From NCBI GenBank assembly GCA_003454665.1, contig DMKB01000056.1, positions 1-9,935 of the forward strand: a stretch of 9,935 nucleotides of DNA, written 5' to 3'. This document shows positions 1 through 7,294 of the stretch, in pieces. A program made the translations under genes and the position numbers. Positions within the stretch are counted from its first letter, which is position 1. Each line of letters opens with the position of its first letter. The stretch is from Nitrospiraceae bacterium. Lineage in GTDB: Bacteria > Nitrospirota > UBA9217. The notes below the pieces were generated by a model. The model did no database searches. It saw nothing but the letters and a program-made list of their open reading frames with translations, and had not been told where the DNA came from.

Positions 1-399
1 GCCGGCAGGGTCGTGCTTTGTGACCGGTTCTCTGATGCGACCCTCGCCTACCAGGGATACGGGAGGGGCCTGGAGGTGGAGGTCATCCGAATGCTCGACA
101 GGATCGCAACGGGGGGGATGCGGCCTGACCTGACCCTCCTGCTCGATATCGAAACAACGGAGGGGCTTTCCCGAGCGCGGGGCAGAAACGCCAGCAGCGG
201 CCTTGGAGCGGAAGCCCGCTTTGAGAACGAAGATCTCGCATTCCATGACCGGGTGCGGCAGGGGTACCTTTCGCTGGCCAACGAGGATCCGGAGCGCATC
301 CGCAGGGTTGACGCATCATCGTCCCCGGAGCAGGTCCAGCGGGAGATACATGACCTCGTCGGAGGCCTTATCGGTACGCAGAAGCCATATGTCGTTTAA
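1..399 (+). CDS. tmk: Thymidylate kinase, 3' part (5' end outside the window)
   Basis: Thymidylate kinase phosphorylates dTMP to dTDP with ATP in the cytosol, on the route to dTTP. The frame is open from base 1, giving 132 visible residues; with a usual length near 210, about 80 N-terminal residues including the P-loop lie upstream. Visible family marks are the DRF-S-DAT-AYQG motif near the left edge (the usual DR[YF]-x2-S-x2-AYQG dTMP-site motif), the L-L-D-I strand, an R-A-R-G-R lid-type segment, and an RFENED...F..RVR.GYL block matching the family's RFE...F..RVR.GYL signature. A GTG at position 13 lies inside the conserved core and is not the real start. The stop overlaps the holB start by 11 bp, so the two are probably translationally coupled; tmk-holB adjacency is common. 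Identification is firm although the gene is partial. Confidence 0.93.
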   Translation, partial: AGRVVLCDRFSDATLAYQGYGRGLEVEVIRMLDRIATGGMRPDLTLLLDIETTEGLSRARGRNASSGLGAEARFENEDLAFHDRVRQGYLSLANEDPERIRRVDASSSPEQVQREIHDLVGGLIGTQKPYVV

Positions 400-1369
400 C
401 GAAATAGCGGGCCATGAGCGGCCTCGTTCCATACTCATGCGAGCGGTCGAGAACCAGCGGCTTGCCCATGCGTACCTGTTTTCAGGCGAGAAGGGCATCG
501 GGAAGCGGATGACCGCCTTTGCTCTGGCAGCGGCAGTGAATTGCGAACAACGCGGTCCCGATGGCGGATGCGGCATCTGTCCGGCATGCCGGAAAGCCGC
601 GTCCCTCGGCCATCCGGATATCCACCTGATCGAAGCGGACGGCGCGGAGATCAAAATCGACCAGATCAGGCAGGCGCAGGCAGATCTGGCGCTGAAGCCC
701 TTTGAGGGAGCAAAAAAGGTACTGATCGTAGACGAGGCCGAGAACATGAACGAGGCCTCGGCGAACGCCTTTCTCAAGACGCTCGAAGAGCCCCCGGGAG
801 AAGTCCTGATCATGCTGGTCAGCTCCCTGCCGCAGCGTCTGCCCCTGACCATTCGTTCCCGCTGCCAGGAAATACGATTTCATCCGCTCTCGAGACAAGC
901 GCTCTCTCAGGTGATCGCAAAACAACGGGGATTGCATGACGAGGATGCGCGGTTTATCGCCGCCCTTGCCCGGGGAAGCATGGGCCGCGCCCTCGTGCTC
1001 GACGCCATGGAGGAAAAGGCGGGACGGGAAGAGCTGGTCCGGTTCTGGTCGAATCTTCCGTCCCTGAGTGATGGAGAAATCCTGTCCCAGGCGGAGGCAT
1101 ATGGAAAAGACCGGGAGCGGCTTGAACGGTTCTTCGATGTCGCCGTTGAATGGCTCCGCGACGTCCTGGTTTTTCGGGCGACGGGCGATGAGAACCTGCT
1201 CGTCCATGGCCAGAGCCGGGATCTTCTCCGGGCGTGGTCCGAACGGTTTTCCGTCCAGCGGATGCTGAACGACGTGGATATCCTTACGCAGTACCGGGGA
1301 TTGCTTCAGCGGAGAGTGAGTGCGCAGCTTGTCGCGGAAAACCTGTTCCTGAAACTGGCCAGGGCGTGA
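389..1369 (+). CDS. holB: DNA polymerase III delta' subunit (clamp loader)
   Basis: This is the 326-residue delta' subunit of the replicative clamp loader, which helps load the beta clamp. The ATG at 389 (MSFNEIAGHE) is chosen over an upstream in-frame start at 203, because the extra segment is tmk read out of frame and the I-x-G-x-x-x motif begins right after this ATG. Visible features are a P-loop-like GEKGIGKR at residues 33-40, a four-Cys zinc module (C52, C61, C64, C67; C-x8-C-x2-C-x2-C), Walker B-like IVDEAE at 113-118, the LEEPP segment and the SRC sensor motif at 157-159. Arg40 replaces the usual Thr/Ser of Walker A; this fits delta' subunits such as the E. coli one, which do not hydrolyse ATP. 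Length matches the family (about 320-340). It overlaps tmk by 11 bp with no clear ribosome binding site, which favours coupled translation. Confidence 0.93.
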   Translation: MSFNEIAGHERPRSILMRAVENQRLAHAYLFSGEKGIGKRMTAFALAAAVNCEQRGPDGGCGICPACRKAASLGHPDIHLIEADGAEIKIDQIRQAQADLALKPFEGAKKVLIVDEAENMNEASANAFLKTLEEPPGEVLIMLVSSLPQRLPLTIRSRCQEIRFHPLSRQALSQVIAKQRGLHDEDARFIAALARGSMGRALVLDAMEEKAGREELVRFWSNLPSLSDGEILSQAEAYGKDRERLERFFDVAVEWLRDVLVFRATGDENLLVHGQSRDLLRAWSERFSVQRMLNDVDILTQYRGLLQRRVSAQLVAENLFLKLARA

Positions 1370-1466
1370 AAACCAGAAATGATATCGGCGATCATTCGAG
1401 GCGCCTCCGTTTTGTGCCATAGTCCGGAAAGAGCAATTACTAAAGAGAACAAACTTGTTGTATTCT

Positions 1467-1563
1467 TTGCCACAGAGGACAGGGAGAACACAGAGAAACG
1501 CAGGAATTCCTTGTATTTCTTAACAAACAAGCTCGCCTCGGAGACCTCGGCGATCTCTGTGGC
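1467..1563. repeat. Decayed inverted repeat of the CACAGAG type
   Basis: The 311-bp gap between holB and the PSP1 gene holds no convincing gene. Its main content is an inverted pair: GCCACAGAG at 1469-1477 and CTCTGTGGC at 1555-1563 are perfect reverse complements. The sequence inside both arms continues as diverged copies of a period-9 to -10 pattern (gaca-ggga-gaacacagag on the left, cggagacctcggcgatctct on the right). This is the same style of element as those before metG and after tatD. Further right, 1640-1655 (gaccacctcggtggtc) is a perfect 7-bp stem with a 2-nt loop, 25 bp before the next start codon. Its function is unknown; it may be a leader hairpin. Confidence 0.6.
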
Positions 1564-1680
1564 GCAAAGTACTTTCTGCTCTGGGCAGTATAAAAATGAA
1601 TCGTTTCAACCAGGGGGATATGAGCGTGGAATGCCCGGAGACCACCTCGGTGGTCACGGTGGCAGCGCTTTACCATTACT

Positions 1681-2865
1681 ATGAAGATAGCAGGAATACG
1701 GTTTCGGGATAACTCAAAGGTATACGACTTCGACGCTTCGGCCGTAGAGATCTCCGTCGGTGACCGGGTGATCGTTGAGTCCGACCGGGGACAGGGTTTT
1801 GCCCGCGTTGTGCGGCTCCATGAATCACCGGAGGATGAGACCGCTGCGGAGGTGTCCGGGGAAGAGGCGGTATCTGCGGAAGAGGAGGAATCGACTGACG
1901 ACGAGACTGCCGGCCCGCCCCCGCCAGCCAAAAAACAGCAGCGGAAGCTCAGGAAAATACTTCGCAAGGCCACGGAAGAGGACTTCGGGAAGGAAGAAAA
2001 GAGCAGGGACCGCGAGGCCGAGGCGTTCACGATCTGTCAGCAGTTGATCGAAGAGCGTGAGCTTCCGATGAAGCTGATTCGCGTCGAATATACCTTCGAC
2101 GGCTCCAAGGCGAGTTTCTTTTTCTTCTCCGAGAGCAGGGTGGATTTCCGTGAGCTCGTGAAAGAACTGGCATACAAGCTCAAGACACGGATCGAGATGC
2201 GCCAGATCGGCGTCCGGGACGTGGCGAGGATGATCGGCGGTTTCGGACCCTGCGGACGGGAGCTCTGCTGCGCCTCGTTCTTGCGGAATTTCGAACCCGT
2301 CTCTATCCGGATGGCCAAAAAACAGGAGATGGTGCTGAACCCGGCGAAAATCTCCGGTGTCTGCGGCAGGCTGCTCTGCTGCCTTTCCTACGAGTACGAG
2401 TTCTACGATGAGATCAAGAAAGACGTTGCCGAACTTCGGCATGCGGCACGGGAGTTGAAAGCGGAAGAGTTTCGCCGCCTGGGCGAGGAGCACCGCGAAG
2501 CTACTGGGGAGGAGCGCAGAATTTCCGGGGAGAAAAAGCGCCCGGAACGGCAGAAACAGGGCAAGGACACGCGCCGGGAAAAGCAGAAGGGCGGCGAATC
2601 CCGGGGTGGGAAAAAACCGGAAAAGAAACCCGAAAAGAGGGGTGAAAAGAAAGGGGAACCGCAGCGGGCCAAGCAGCAGCCCCCCCGGCAGGAGCAGCAG
2701 AAGAGAGACCAACAGCCGAAGAAAGATCAGCAGCCGAAGAAAGACCAGCAGCAAAAACCGGATGCAAAGCCGCCGGACCAGCAGCAGGCGGGCGAGACGG
2801 GCGCTCAGGACAAGAGCAAACGGAAGCGGCGCTTCTGGCGCAAGCGGCGAAAGAAGAAAAAATAG
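1681..2865 (+). CDS. ricT: PSP1/RicT (YaaT)-family protein with long charged C-terminal tail
   Basis: A 394-residue PSP1-domain protein. In Bacillus subtilis RicT (YaaT) forms the Fe-S Ric complex that affects mRNA maturation with RNase Y; outside Firmicutes the role is poorly known, so the symbol is by homology only. The core is clear: an N-terminal KIAGIRFRD strand, the ICQQLI...MKLIRVEYTFDGSK.FF block at about 118-150, VDFRELVKELA at 154-164, the IGVRD-A-MIGG-GPCGRELCC segment (C191, C196, C197), and the KISGVCGRLLCCLSYE segment (C228, C233, C234). All six cysteines of the family are present. Two departures stand out: an acidic Glu/Asp-rich insert at about 50-75, and a tail from about 245 to 394 that is almost wholly Lys/Arg/Glu/Gln and ends in a strongly basic stretch. 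The tail replaces the C-terminal region of the Bacillus protein. The ATG at 1681 begins the conserved strand, with a stop 60 bp upstream in frame; no strong Shine-Dalgarno is seen. Confidence 0.85.
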   Translation: MKIAGIRFRDNSKVYDFDASAVEISVGDRVIVESDRGQGFARVVRLHESPEDETAAEVSGEEAVSAEEEESTDDETAGPPPPAKKQQRKLRKILRKATEEDFGKEEKSRDREAEAFTICQQLIEERELPMKLIRVEYTFDGSKASFFFFSESRVDFRELVKELAYKLKTRIEMRQIGVRDVARMIGGFGPCGRELCCASFLRNFEPVSIRMAKKQEMVLNPAKISGVCGRLLCCLSYEYEFYDEIKKDVAELRHAARELKAEEFRRLGEEHREATGEERRISGEKKRPERQKQGKDTRREKQKGGESRGGKKPEKKPEKRGEKKGEPQRAKQQPPRQEQQKRDQQPKKDQQPKKDQQQKPDAKPPDQQQAGETGAQDKSKRKRRFWRKRRKKKK

Positions 2866-2942
2866 GGGTCTTCCGGGTTTCCTGTGGGTCGTTAACTCAG
2901 TTGAAGTGGAGGGGCAAGGCTTTTTGCACATCCCTGACCCGT

Positions 2943-2975
2943 CCTGTACACCCCCAGGGTGCAGGCGAAATTTTT
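2943..2975 (+). terminator. Possible intrinsic terminator after the PSP1/RicT gene
   Basis: The arms CACCC (2949-2953) and GGGTG (2957-2961) enclose a 3-nt loop and are extended by CCTG/CAGG (2943-2946 and 2962-2965) with a 2-nt bulge. Five bases after the stem comes TTTTT (2971-2975). It lies 78 bp after the stop codon. The gap between stem and T-run makes it imperfect, hence moderate confidence. Confidence 0.4.
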
Positions 2976-2991
2976 GAACCGTCAAAAAGCA

Positions 2992-3193
2992 TTTGGCCGC
3001 AGATTTTCGCGGAAAAGTCGGATTAATTCAGGCAGAAAAAAAGAAAGACATTATCCACTAAGGGCCACAAAGGAGCACGAAGGAATGCTGAATGACTCAT
3101 GCTTCGTTAAATCTTTATTCATGAACCGCGTTCATCTGCGTTAATCCGCGTCCAATAGTTCTTCGGGTTTTCATTCGTGAATGTTCGTGCCCA
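2992..3193. repeat. Two interleaved inverted repeats (GCAGAT/GCGGAT and CACGAA types)
   Basis: The 468-bp gap 2866-3333 has no supported gene and is largely repeat fragments. Element A: the left arm at 2992-3025 starts TTTGGCCGCAGAT. The right arm at 3124-3153 reads, on the minus strand, GGACGCGGATTAACGCAGAT followed by GAACGCGG, so the two are diverged inverted copies. Element B: the left arm near 3062-3085 (GGGCCACAAAGGAGCACGAA) and the right arm near 3169-3193 (on the minus strand GGGCACGAACATTCACGAAT) form a second inverted pair. The order is A, B, A', B', so the pairs interleave rather than nest. Element A is the same family as the units inside metG. Confidence 0.65.
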
Positions 3194-3266
3194 CGCATGG
3201 TCTGTAGCCATTGCGCGAGATAGTTTTTTAGATTTTCGAAGTTGATTCAAGAAATTTATAGATTTT

Positions 3267-3298
3267 CTTTGCGACTTTGCGTCTTTGCGCGAGATGGC
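3267..3298. repeat. GCAAAGAC-type short-period repeat upstream of metG
   Basis: On the minus strand this reads GCCATCTCGCGCAAAGACGC followed by AAAGTCGCAAAG, a three-unit pattern built on GCAAAGACGCAAAG. A related copy lies in opposite orientation at 7295-7322 after tatD. The element ends 35 bp before the metG start codon, so it lies in or next to the metG leader. Confidence 0.6.
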
Positions 3299-3333
3299 TT
3301 ATAGTACGATCACCAGAGAAGTGACACCGGACT

Positions 3334-5730
3334 ATGGCGAAAAAATATTATATCACCACACCGATCTACTATGTGAACGACGTGCCCCACATCGGGCACG
3401 CATACACGACGATCGCAGCGGACACCCTCGCTCGTTACCACCGCCTTCTCGGCGAGGCCGTATTTTTTCTCACCGGCACGGATGAGCACGGTCAGAAGGT
3501 GGAGCAAGCGGCCGAGGAGAAAGGCCGCACTCCCCAGGCCCACGCCGATCTGATGGCGAAGAACTTCGAGCAGCTCTGGCAAAAGCTTGAAATTTCAAAC
3601 GATGCATTTATCCGCACGACGGACAAGGAGCATATCGCCGTCGTTCAGACACTGCTGCGGAGGCTGTACGATGCGGGAGAAATCGAGCGGCGGACCTACG
3701 AAGGCTGGTACTGCACGCCTGACGAGCGTTTCTGGGCGGAAAAGGAACTGAGCGAGGGAAACTGCCCGGAGTGCGGCAGGCCCGTTGACCGGATTTCGGA
3801 AGACAATTATTTTTTTCTGATGAGCAAGTATCAGGGCCGCCTCATCGACCACATCGAAAAGAACCCCCAATACGTCCGGCCCGAGAGCAGGCGCAACGAA
3901 GTCCTCGGGTTTCTGAAATCACAGACCCTCGGCGATCTCTGTATTTCGCGCCCCAAATCGAGGCTCCGCTGGGGGGTGGAGCTTCCCTTCGACAAGGAAT
4001 TCGTCACCTACGTCTGGTTCGACGCCCTCATAAACTATTTTTCCGGGACGCGCTATCTCAGCCCTCCTGCCGAAGGGTCGTCTGATCCGGAGAAGCGCCA
4101 GCAGTTCTGGTGGCCGGCAGACCATCACCTCGTGGGCAAGGACATCCTGACGACGCACAGCGTGTACTGGTCCACCATGCTCATGGCCCTCGGCGTTCCG
4201 CTCCCCGGTTCTATTTTTGCCCACGGATGGTGGACGCGGGAAGGCAGGAAGATGTCCAAGTCCATCGGCAACGTCATCGATCCGCATGAAGTCGTTGATT
4301 CCTACGGCGCCGATGCTTTTCGCTATTTCCTGCTGCGCGAAGTTCCCTTCGGCCTGGACGGCGATTTTTCGCCTGAGGCCTTTGTCACCCGGTTCAACAC
4401 GGAACTCGCCAACGACCTCGGGAACCTGCTCTCCCGGGTCCAGACGATGATCAGCAAGTATTTCAACGGCAGCATCCCGTTGGTGGAGCCGGAGAACGAC
4501 CTCGATCGAGATCTTCGCGAGATTGCTGCTGCGCTGCCCGATACGATCGATGCAGACCTTGCAGGTCTGGCCTTCAGTAAATATCTGCAGGACCTCTGGA
4601 CGCTCGTCAGCCGCGCGAACCGGTATGTCGAGGAGAACGCGCCCTGGACACTGGCGAAGAAGAACGACATGGACCGGCTCGGCAGCGTCCTGTACAACCT
4701 TGCCGAGTCCCTCAGGCTGATCGGGCTGTTCATCTATCCGGTGATGCCTTCGACGGCCCAGAAGATCTGGGACGGATTGGGCATGGAGAAGAAGATTGTT
4801 GAGGCCGGTTTCGAGCAGGAACGGTCATGGGGAGGATTGAAGGCAGGGACGGTGATTAAGGTGGGAGAGCAGCTATTCCCTCGGATCGATAGAGAAAAGA
4901 ATTCTGGCCGCGAATTGACGCGAATTAACGCGAATGAAGCAAAAAGAACAGGAACGGAGAAAAATTCTGGCCGCGAATTAACGCGAATGAACGCGAATGA
5001 GGCAAAAAGAAAAGGAACGGAAAAGACTTCTGGCCGCAGATTAACGCAGATGAACGCAGATAAACCGGAAAGAGAACAAACGAAGAAGAAGGTTGAAGCT
5101 GAGAAAAGCAAAAAAAAGACCTCTTCGGAAGAAAAGATGGGACACGGATCAACACGGATAAAGACGGATGAACCGAAAAGAACAGAAATGGAGAAGAATT
5201 CTGGCCGCGAATTAACGCGAAAGAACGCGGATGAAGGAAAAGGAACGGAAAAGACTTCTGGCCGCAGATTAACGCAGATAAACGCAGATAAACCGAAAAG
5301 CAAGGGTACGGAAAAGACTTCTTCGAAAGAAAAAGCGGGAAGGAAGAAAAACGTGGAAACAGAAAAGGAACCGAAAAAGACCGAGGCCAAGACAGAACCA
5401 ACGACAGGGCTCATCAATATCAAGGACTTTGCCAAGGTGGACCTCCGCGTGGGAAAAGTTATCGCGGCAGAGCGGGTCGAGAAGTCGGAGAAGCTCCTGA
5501 AGCTCCAGGTCGACATCGGTGAAGAGACGCGGCAGGTCGTTGCGGGCATCGGGAAGAGTTACAGCCCCGAAGAATTAACGGGCAAGACAGTTGCCGTCGT
5601 GGCGAACCTCAAGCCCGCCAAGCTCATGGGCATCGAATCCCAGGGCATGCTTCTCGCCGCGAGCAGCGACGACACCCTCGCCGTGGCCACCTTCGACCGC
5701 GAAATGCCGGTGGGAAGTAAAATAAAGTAA
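3334..5730 (+). CDS. metG: Methionyl-tRNA synthetase with fused tRNA-binding domain and repeat-expanded linker
   Basis: MetRS charges tRNA-Met with methionine in the cytosol. The 798-residue protein has the class I signature HIGH at 19-22, a connective-peptide metal knuckle with C127, D130, C144 and C147 as likely ligands, the WFDALINY block, and KMSKS at 306-310. The helical anticodon-binding domain runs to about 518. The C-terminal Trbp111/EMAP-II-like tRNA-binding domain is at about 694-798, starting INIKDFAKVDLRVGKV and ending near GMLLAA...VGSKIK. Enzymes of this type are typically about 640-670 residues; the excess lies in residues about 519-693, a Lys/Glu/Arg/Asn-rich linker made largely of repeated SGR-E/R-LT units. 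Both flanking domains are intact and in frame, so the protein should be functional. The ATG at 3334 starts directly at the conserved MAKKYYITTPIYYVN; no strong Shine-Dalgarno is seen, and repeat DNA ends 35 bp upstream. Confidence 0.96.
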   Translation: MAKKYYITTPIYYVNDVPHIGHAYTTIAADTLARYHRLLGEAVFFLTGTDEHGQKVEQAAEEKGRTPQAHADLMAKNFEQLWQKLEISNDAFIRTTDKEHIAVVQTLLRRLYDAGEIERRTYEGWYCTPDERFWAEKELSEGNCPECGRPVDRISEDNYFFLMSKYQGRLIDHIEKNPQYVRPESRRNEVLGFLKSQTLGDLCISRPKSRLRWGVELPFDKEFVTYVWFDALINYFSGTRYLSPPAEGSSDPEKRQQFWWPADHHLVGKDILTTHSVYWSTMLMALGVPLPGSIFAHGWWTREGRKMSKSIGNVIDPHEVVDSYGADAFRYFLLREVPFGLDGDFSPEAFVTRFNTELANDLGNLLSRVQTMISKYFNGSIPLVEPENDLDRDLREIAAALPDTIDADLAGLAFSKYLQDLWTLVSRANRYVEENAPWTLAKKNDMDRLGSVLYNLAESLRLIGLFIYPVMPSTAQKIWDGLGMEKKIVEAGFEQERSWGGLKAGTVIKVGEQLFPRIDREKNSGRELTRINANEAKRTGTEKNSGRELTRMNANEAKRKGTEKTSGRRLTQMNADKPEREQTKKKVEAEKSKKKTSSEEKMGHGSTRIKTDEPKRTEMEKNSGRELTRKNADEGKGTEKTSGRRLTQINADKPKSKGTEKTSSKEKAGRKKNVETEKEPKKTEAKTEPTTGLINIKDFAKVDLRVGKVIAAERVEKSEKLLKLQVDIGEETRQVVAGIGKSYSPEELTGKTVAVVANLKPAKLMGIESQGMLLAASSDDTLAVATFDREMPVGSKIK
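4903..5319 (+). repeat. In-frame repeat array within the metG linker
   Basis: Six units at 4903, 4966, 5029, 5140, 5200 and 5257 (residues 524, 545, 566, 603, 623 and 642). Units 1, 2 and 6 are 63 bp and unit 5 is 57 bp, all multiples of three. Units 1, 2 and 5 start TCTGGCCGCGAATT and repeat a decamer (ACGCGAATTA, ACGCGAATGA). Units 3 and 6 start TCTGGCCGCAGATTAACGCA. Unit 4 is a different type (GACACGGATCAACACGGATA). Units 5-6 closely copy units 2-3, with a 6-bp deletion in unit 5, pointing to a later block duplication. Peptide units read SGRELTR-NANE or SGRRLTQ-NADK. The same sequence types occur in non-coding DNA at 2992-3193. Confidence 0.9.
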
Positions 5731-5735
5731 AATAG

Positions 5736-5866
5736 AAATCCCAAATGACAAAGAACAAATCTCAAATAAATTTCAAAAAAGCAAAATCCAAACAGGTCGT
5801 TGTTTGATGCTTGCTATTTGGAGTTTATTTGTTATTTGGTGTTTGTGATTTGGAGCTTGATTTTTT
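5736..5866. repeat. AT-rich inverted repeat (AAATCCCAAAT type) between metG and tatD
   Basis: The left arm (about 5736-5794) is a run of CAAAT-based words such as AAATCCCAAATGACAAAGAA and CAAATCTCAAAT. The right arm (about 5800-5866) is the complementary style, TATTTGGAGTTTATTTGTTA, then TTTGGTGTTTGTGATTTGGA. It fills nearly the whole 146-bp gap and stops about 10 bp before the tatD ATG. Transcribed from metG it could fold into a long imperfect AT-rich hairpin. Confidence 0.7.
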
Positions 5867-5876
5867 AGAGTTGAAT

Positions 5877-7247
5877 ATGCTTATCGACACACACGCCCAC
5901 CTCGATATGCGGGAGTTCAGCGATGACCGCGAAGACGTAGTCAAACGCGCCCGCGACGCCGGTGTGGAGTATATCGTCACCATCGGATCTACGTTGGAGT
6001 CGAGCCGCGACGCGGTGATGCTTGCCGACAAGTACGATTTCATCTACGCGGCCATCGGCATACACCCCCACGAGGTCAAGGACATTCTCCATCCGGCCTA
6101 CGACGTGCTTCGCCATTTTGCCCAGCACAAAAAGGTCGTTGCCTACGGCGAGATCGGCCTCGATTACTACTACGAGCACTCGCCCCGTCTTGTGCAGCAG
6201 CGGAAGTTCCGCGACATGCTGCGGGAAGCGCGGGAGCTGAATCTCCCTGTCATTATCCACGACCGCGATGCCCATGACGATACGTACCGGATCGTTTCCG
6301 AGGAATGGTCTCCTGAAATCGGTGGGATCATGCACTGCTTCTCCGGAGACGTGGCCTTCGCCCGGAAGATGATAGAGCTCGGGTTCTCCCTCTCCATTGC
6401 CGGTCCCGTGACTTTCCCCAAGGCCGAGGCGCTGCGCGAGGTCGTGCGCCAGATACCCATCGAGCACCTCCTCGTCGAGACGGACTGTCCTTACCTGGCG
6501 CCGCAGCCCGTGCGGGGCAAGCGGAACGAGCCCGCCTATGTGCGCCATACCGCGGAGATGATCGCCCAGGTCAAAGGGCTCACCTTCGATGATGTGGCGC
6601 GGATCACGAGCTTCAATGCCATGCAGCTCTTCGGCATCAATACGGCTGACCGCAAGGCAACGATCGCCTATCCCATCGGAAATTCGCTCTACCTGAACAT
6701 CACGAACAACTGCACCTCTGCCTGCGTCTTCTGCATCCGGTATTTTTCCGACCAGATCAAGGGACACCACCTCCGCCTCGCCAAGGAACCGACAACAAAG
6801 GAAGTCATCAAGGCAATCGGTGATCCGAAGCGTTATGAAGAAATCGTGTTCTGCGGCTATGGTGAGCCCCTTATCCGGCTCGACGTGGTGAAGGAGGTCT
6901 CGGCTGCCGTCAAGAAACGGGGCGGAAAGGTCCGCATCGACACGAACGGCCATGGCAACCTGATCCACAAACGGAATATTCTTCCTGAGCTTGCCGGTCT
7001 TGTGGACGCCCTGAGCATCAGCCTGAATGCCCAGAATGCAGAGGTCTACGACAAGATCAGCCAGCCGGCCCTCGGTCCGGGTACGTATGATGCCGTGAAG
7101 GAGTTTATCGCGGAATCGAAGAAGCACATCCCCGATGTGACGGCATCAATCGTGTCCGTGCCAGGGGTGGATGTCGAGGCCTGCCGCAAGATCGCCGGGG
7201 AACTGGGCGTGAAGTTCCGGGTGCGGGAGCATACGGTCGGTGGGTAG
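5877..7247 (+). CDS. tatD: TatD-family metal-dependent hydrolase fused to a TatD-linked radical SAM domain
   Basis: A 456-residue two-domain protein. Residues 1-256 are a TatD-type metal-dependent DNase/hydrolase with all expected ligands: H6 and H8 (THAHLD), E92 (GEIGLDYYY), H128 (IIHDRD), H153 (MHCFSG) and D203 (ETDCPYLAP). Residues about 262-456 are a radical SAM domain with the 4Fe-4S/SAM motif C279-x3-C283-x2-C286, a GYGEP motif at 327-331, and the RIDTNGHGN and DALSISLNAQ strands typical of rSAM barrels. This matches the TatD-associated radical SAM family, known next to or fused to TatD and without an established substrate. The start is the ATG at 5877 (MLIDTHAHLD). An earlier in-frame ATG at 5811 would add 22 residues translated from the AT-rich repeat and is rejected. 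The Shine-Dalgarno is weak (agag). It follows metG, the usual tatD context. Confidence 0.92.
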   Translation: MLIDTHAHLDMREFSDDREDVVKRARDAGVEYIVTIGSTLESSRDAVMLADKYDFIYAAIGIHPHEVKDILHPAYDVLRHFAQHKKVVAYGEIGLDYYYEHSPRLVQQRKFRDMLREARELNLPVIIHDRDAHDDTYRIVSEEWSPEIGGIMHCFSGDVAFARKMIELGFSLSIAGPVTFPKAEALREVVRQIPIEHLLVETDCPYLAPQPVRGKRNEPAYVRHTAEMIAQVKGLTFDDVARITSFNAMQLFGINTADRKATIAYPIGNSLYLNITNNCTSACVFCIRYFSDQIKGHHLRLAKEPTTKEVIKAIGDPKRYEEIVFCGYGEPLIRLDVVKEVSAAVKKRGGKVRIDTNGHGNLIHKRNILPELAGLVDALSISLNAQNAEVYDKISQPALGPGTYDAVKEFIAESKKHIPDVTASIVSVPGVDVEACRKIAGELGVKFRVREHTVGG

Positions 7248-7294
7248 GCGCGCTTGGCTTCATGAGAAGTAAAACACTGAACAGCAAAATTATT

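Noticed and set aside
203..388. Upstream extension of holB
   Set aside because: These codons are tmk read in another frame; delta' homology begins at the ATG at 389.
1379..1684. 101-codon + strand ORF between holB and the PSP1 gene
   Set aside because: It is translated from the CACAGAG repeat and shows no family features or ribosome binding site.
4734..5549. 271-codon minus-strand ORF across the metG 3' part
   Set aside because: It is antisense to conserved metG sequence; its openness follows from the repeat composition and it has no recognisable domain.
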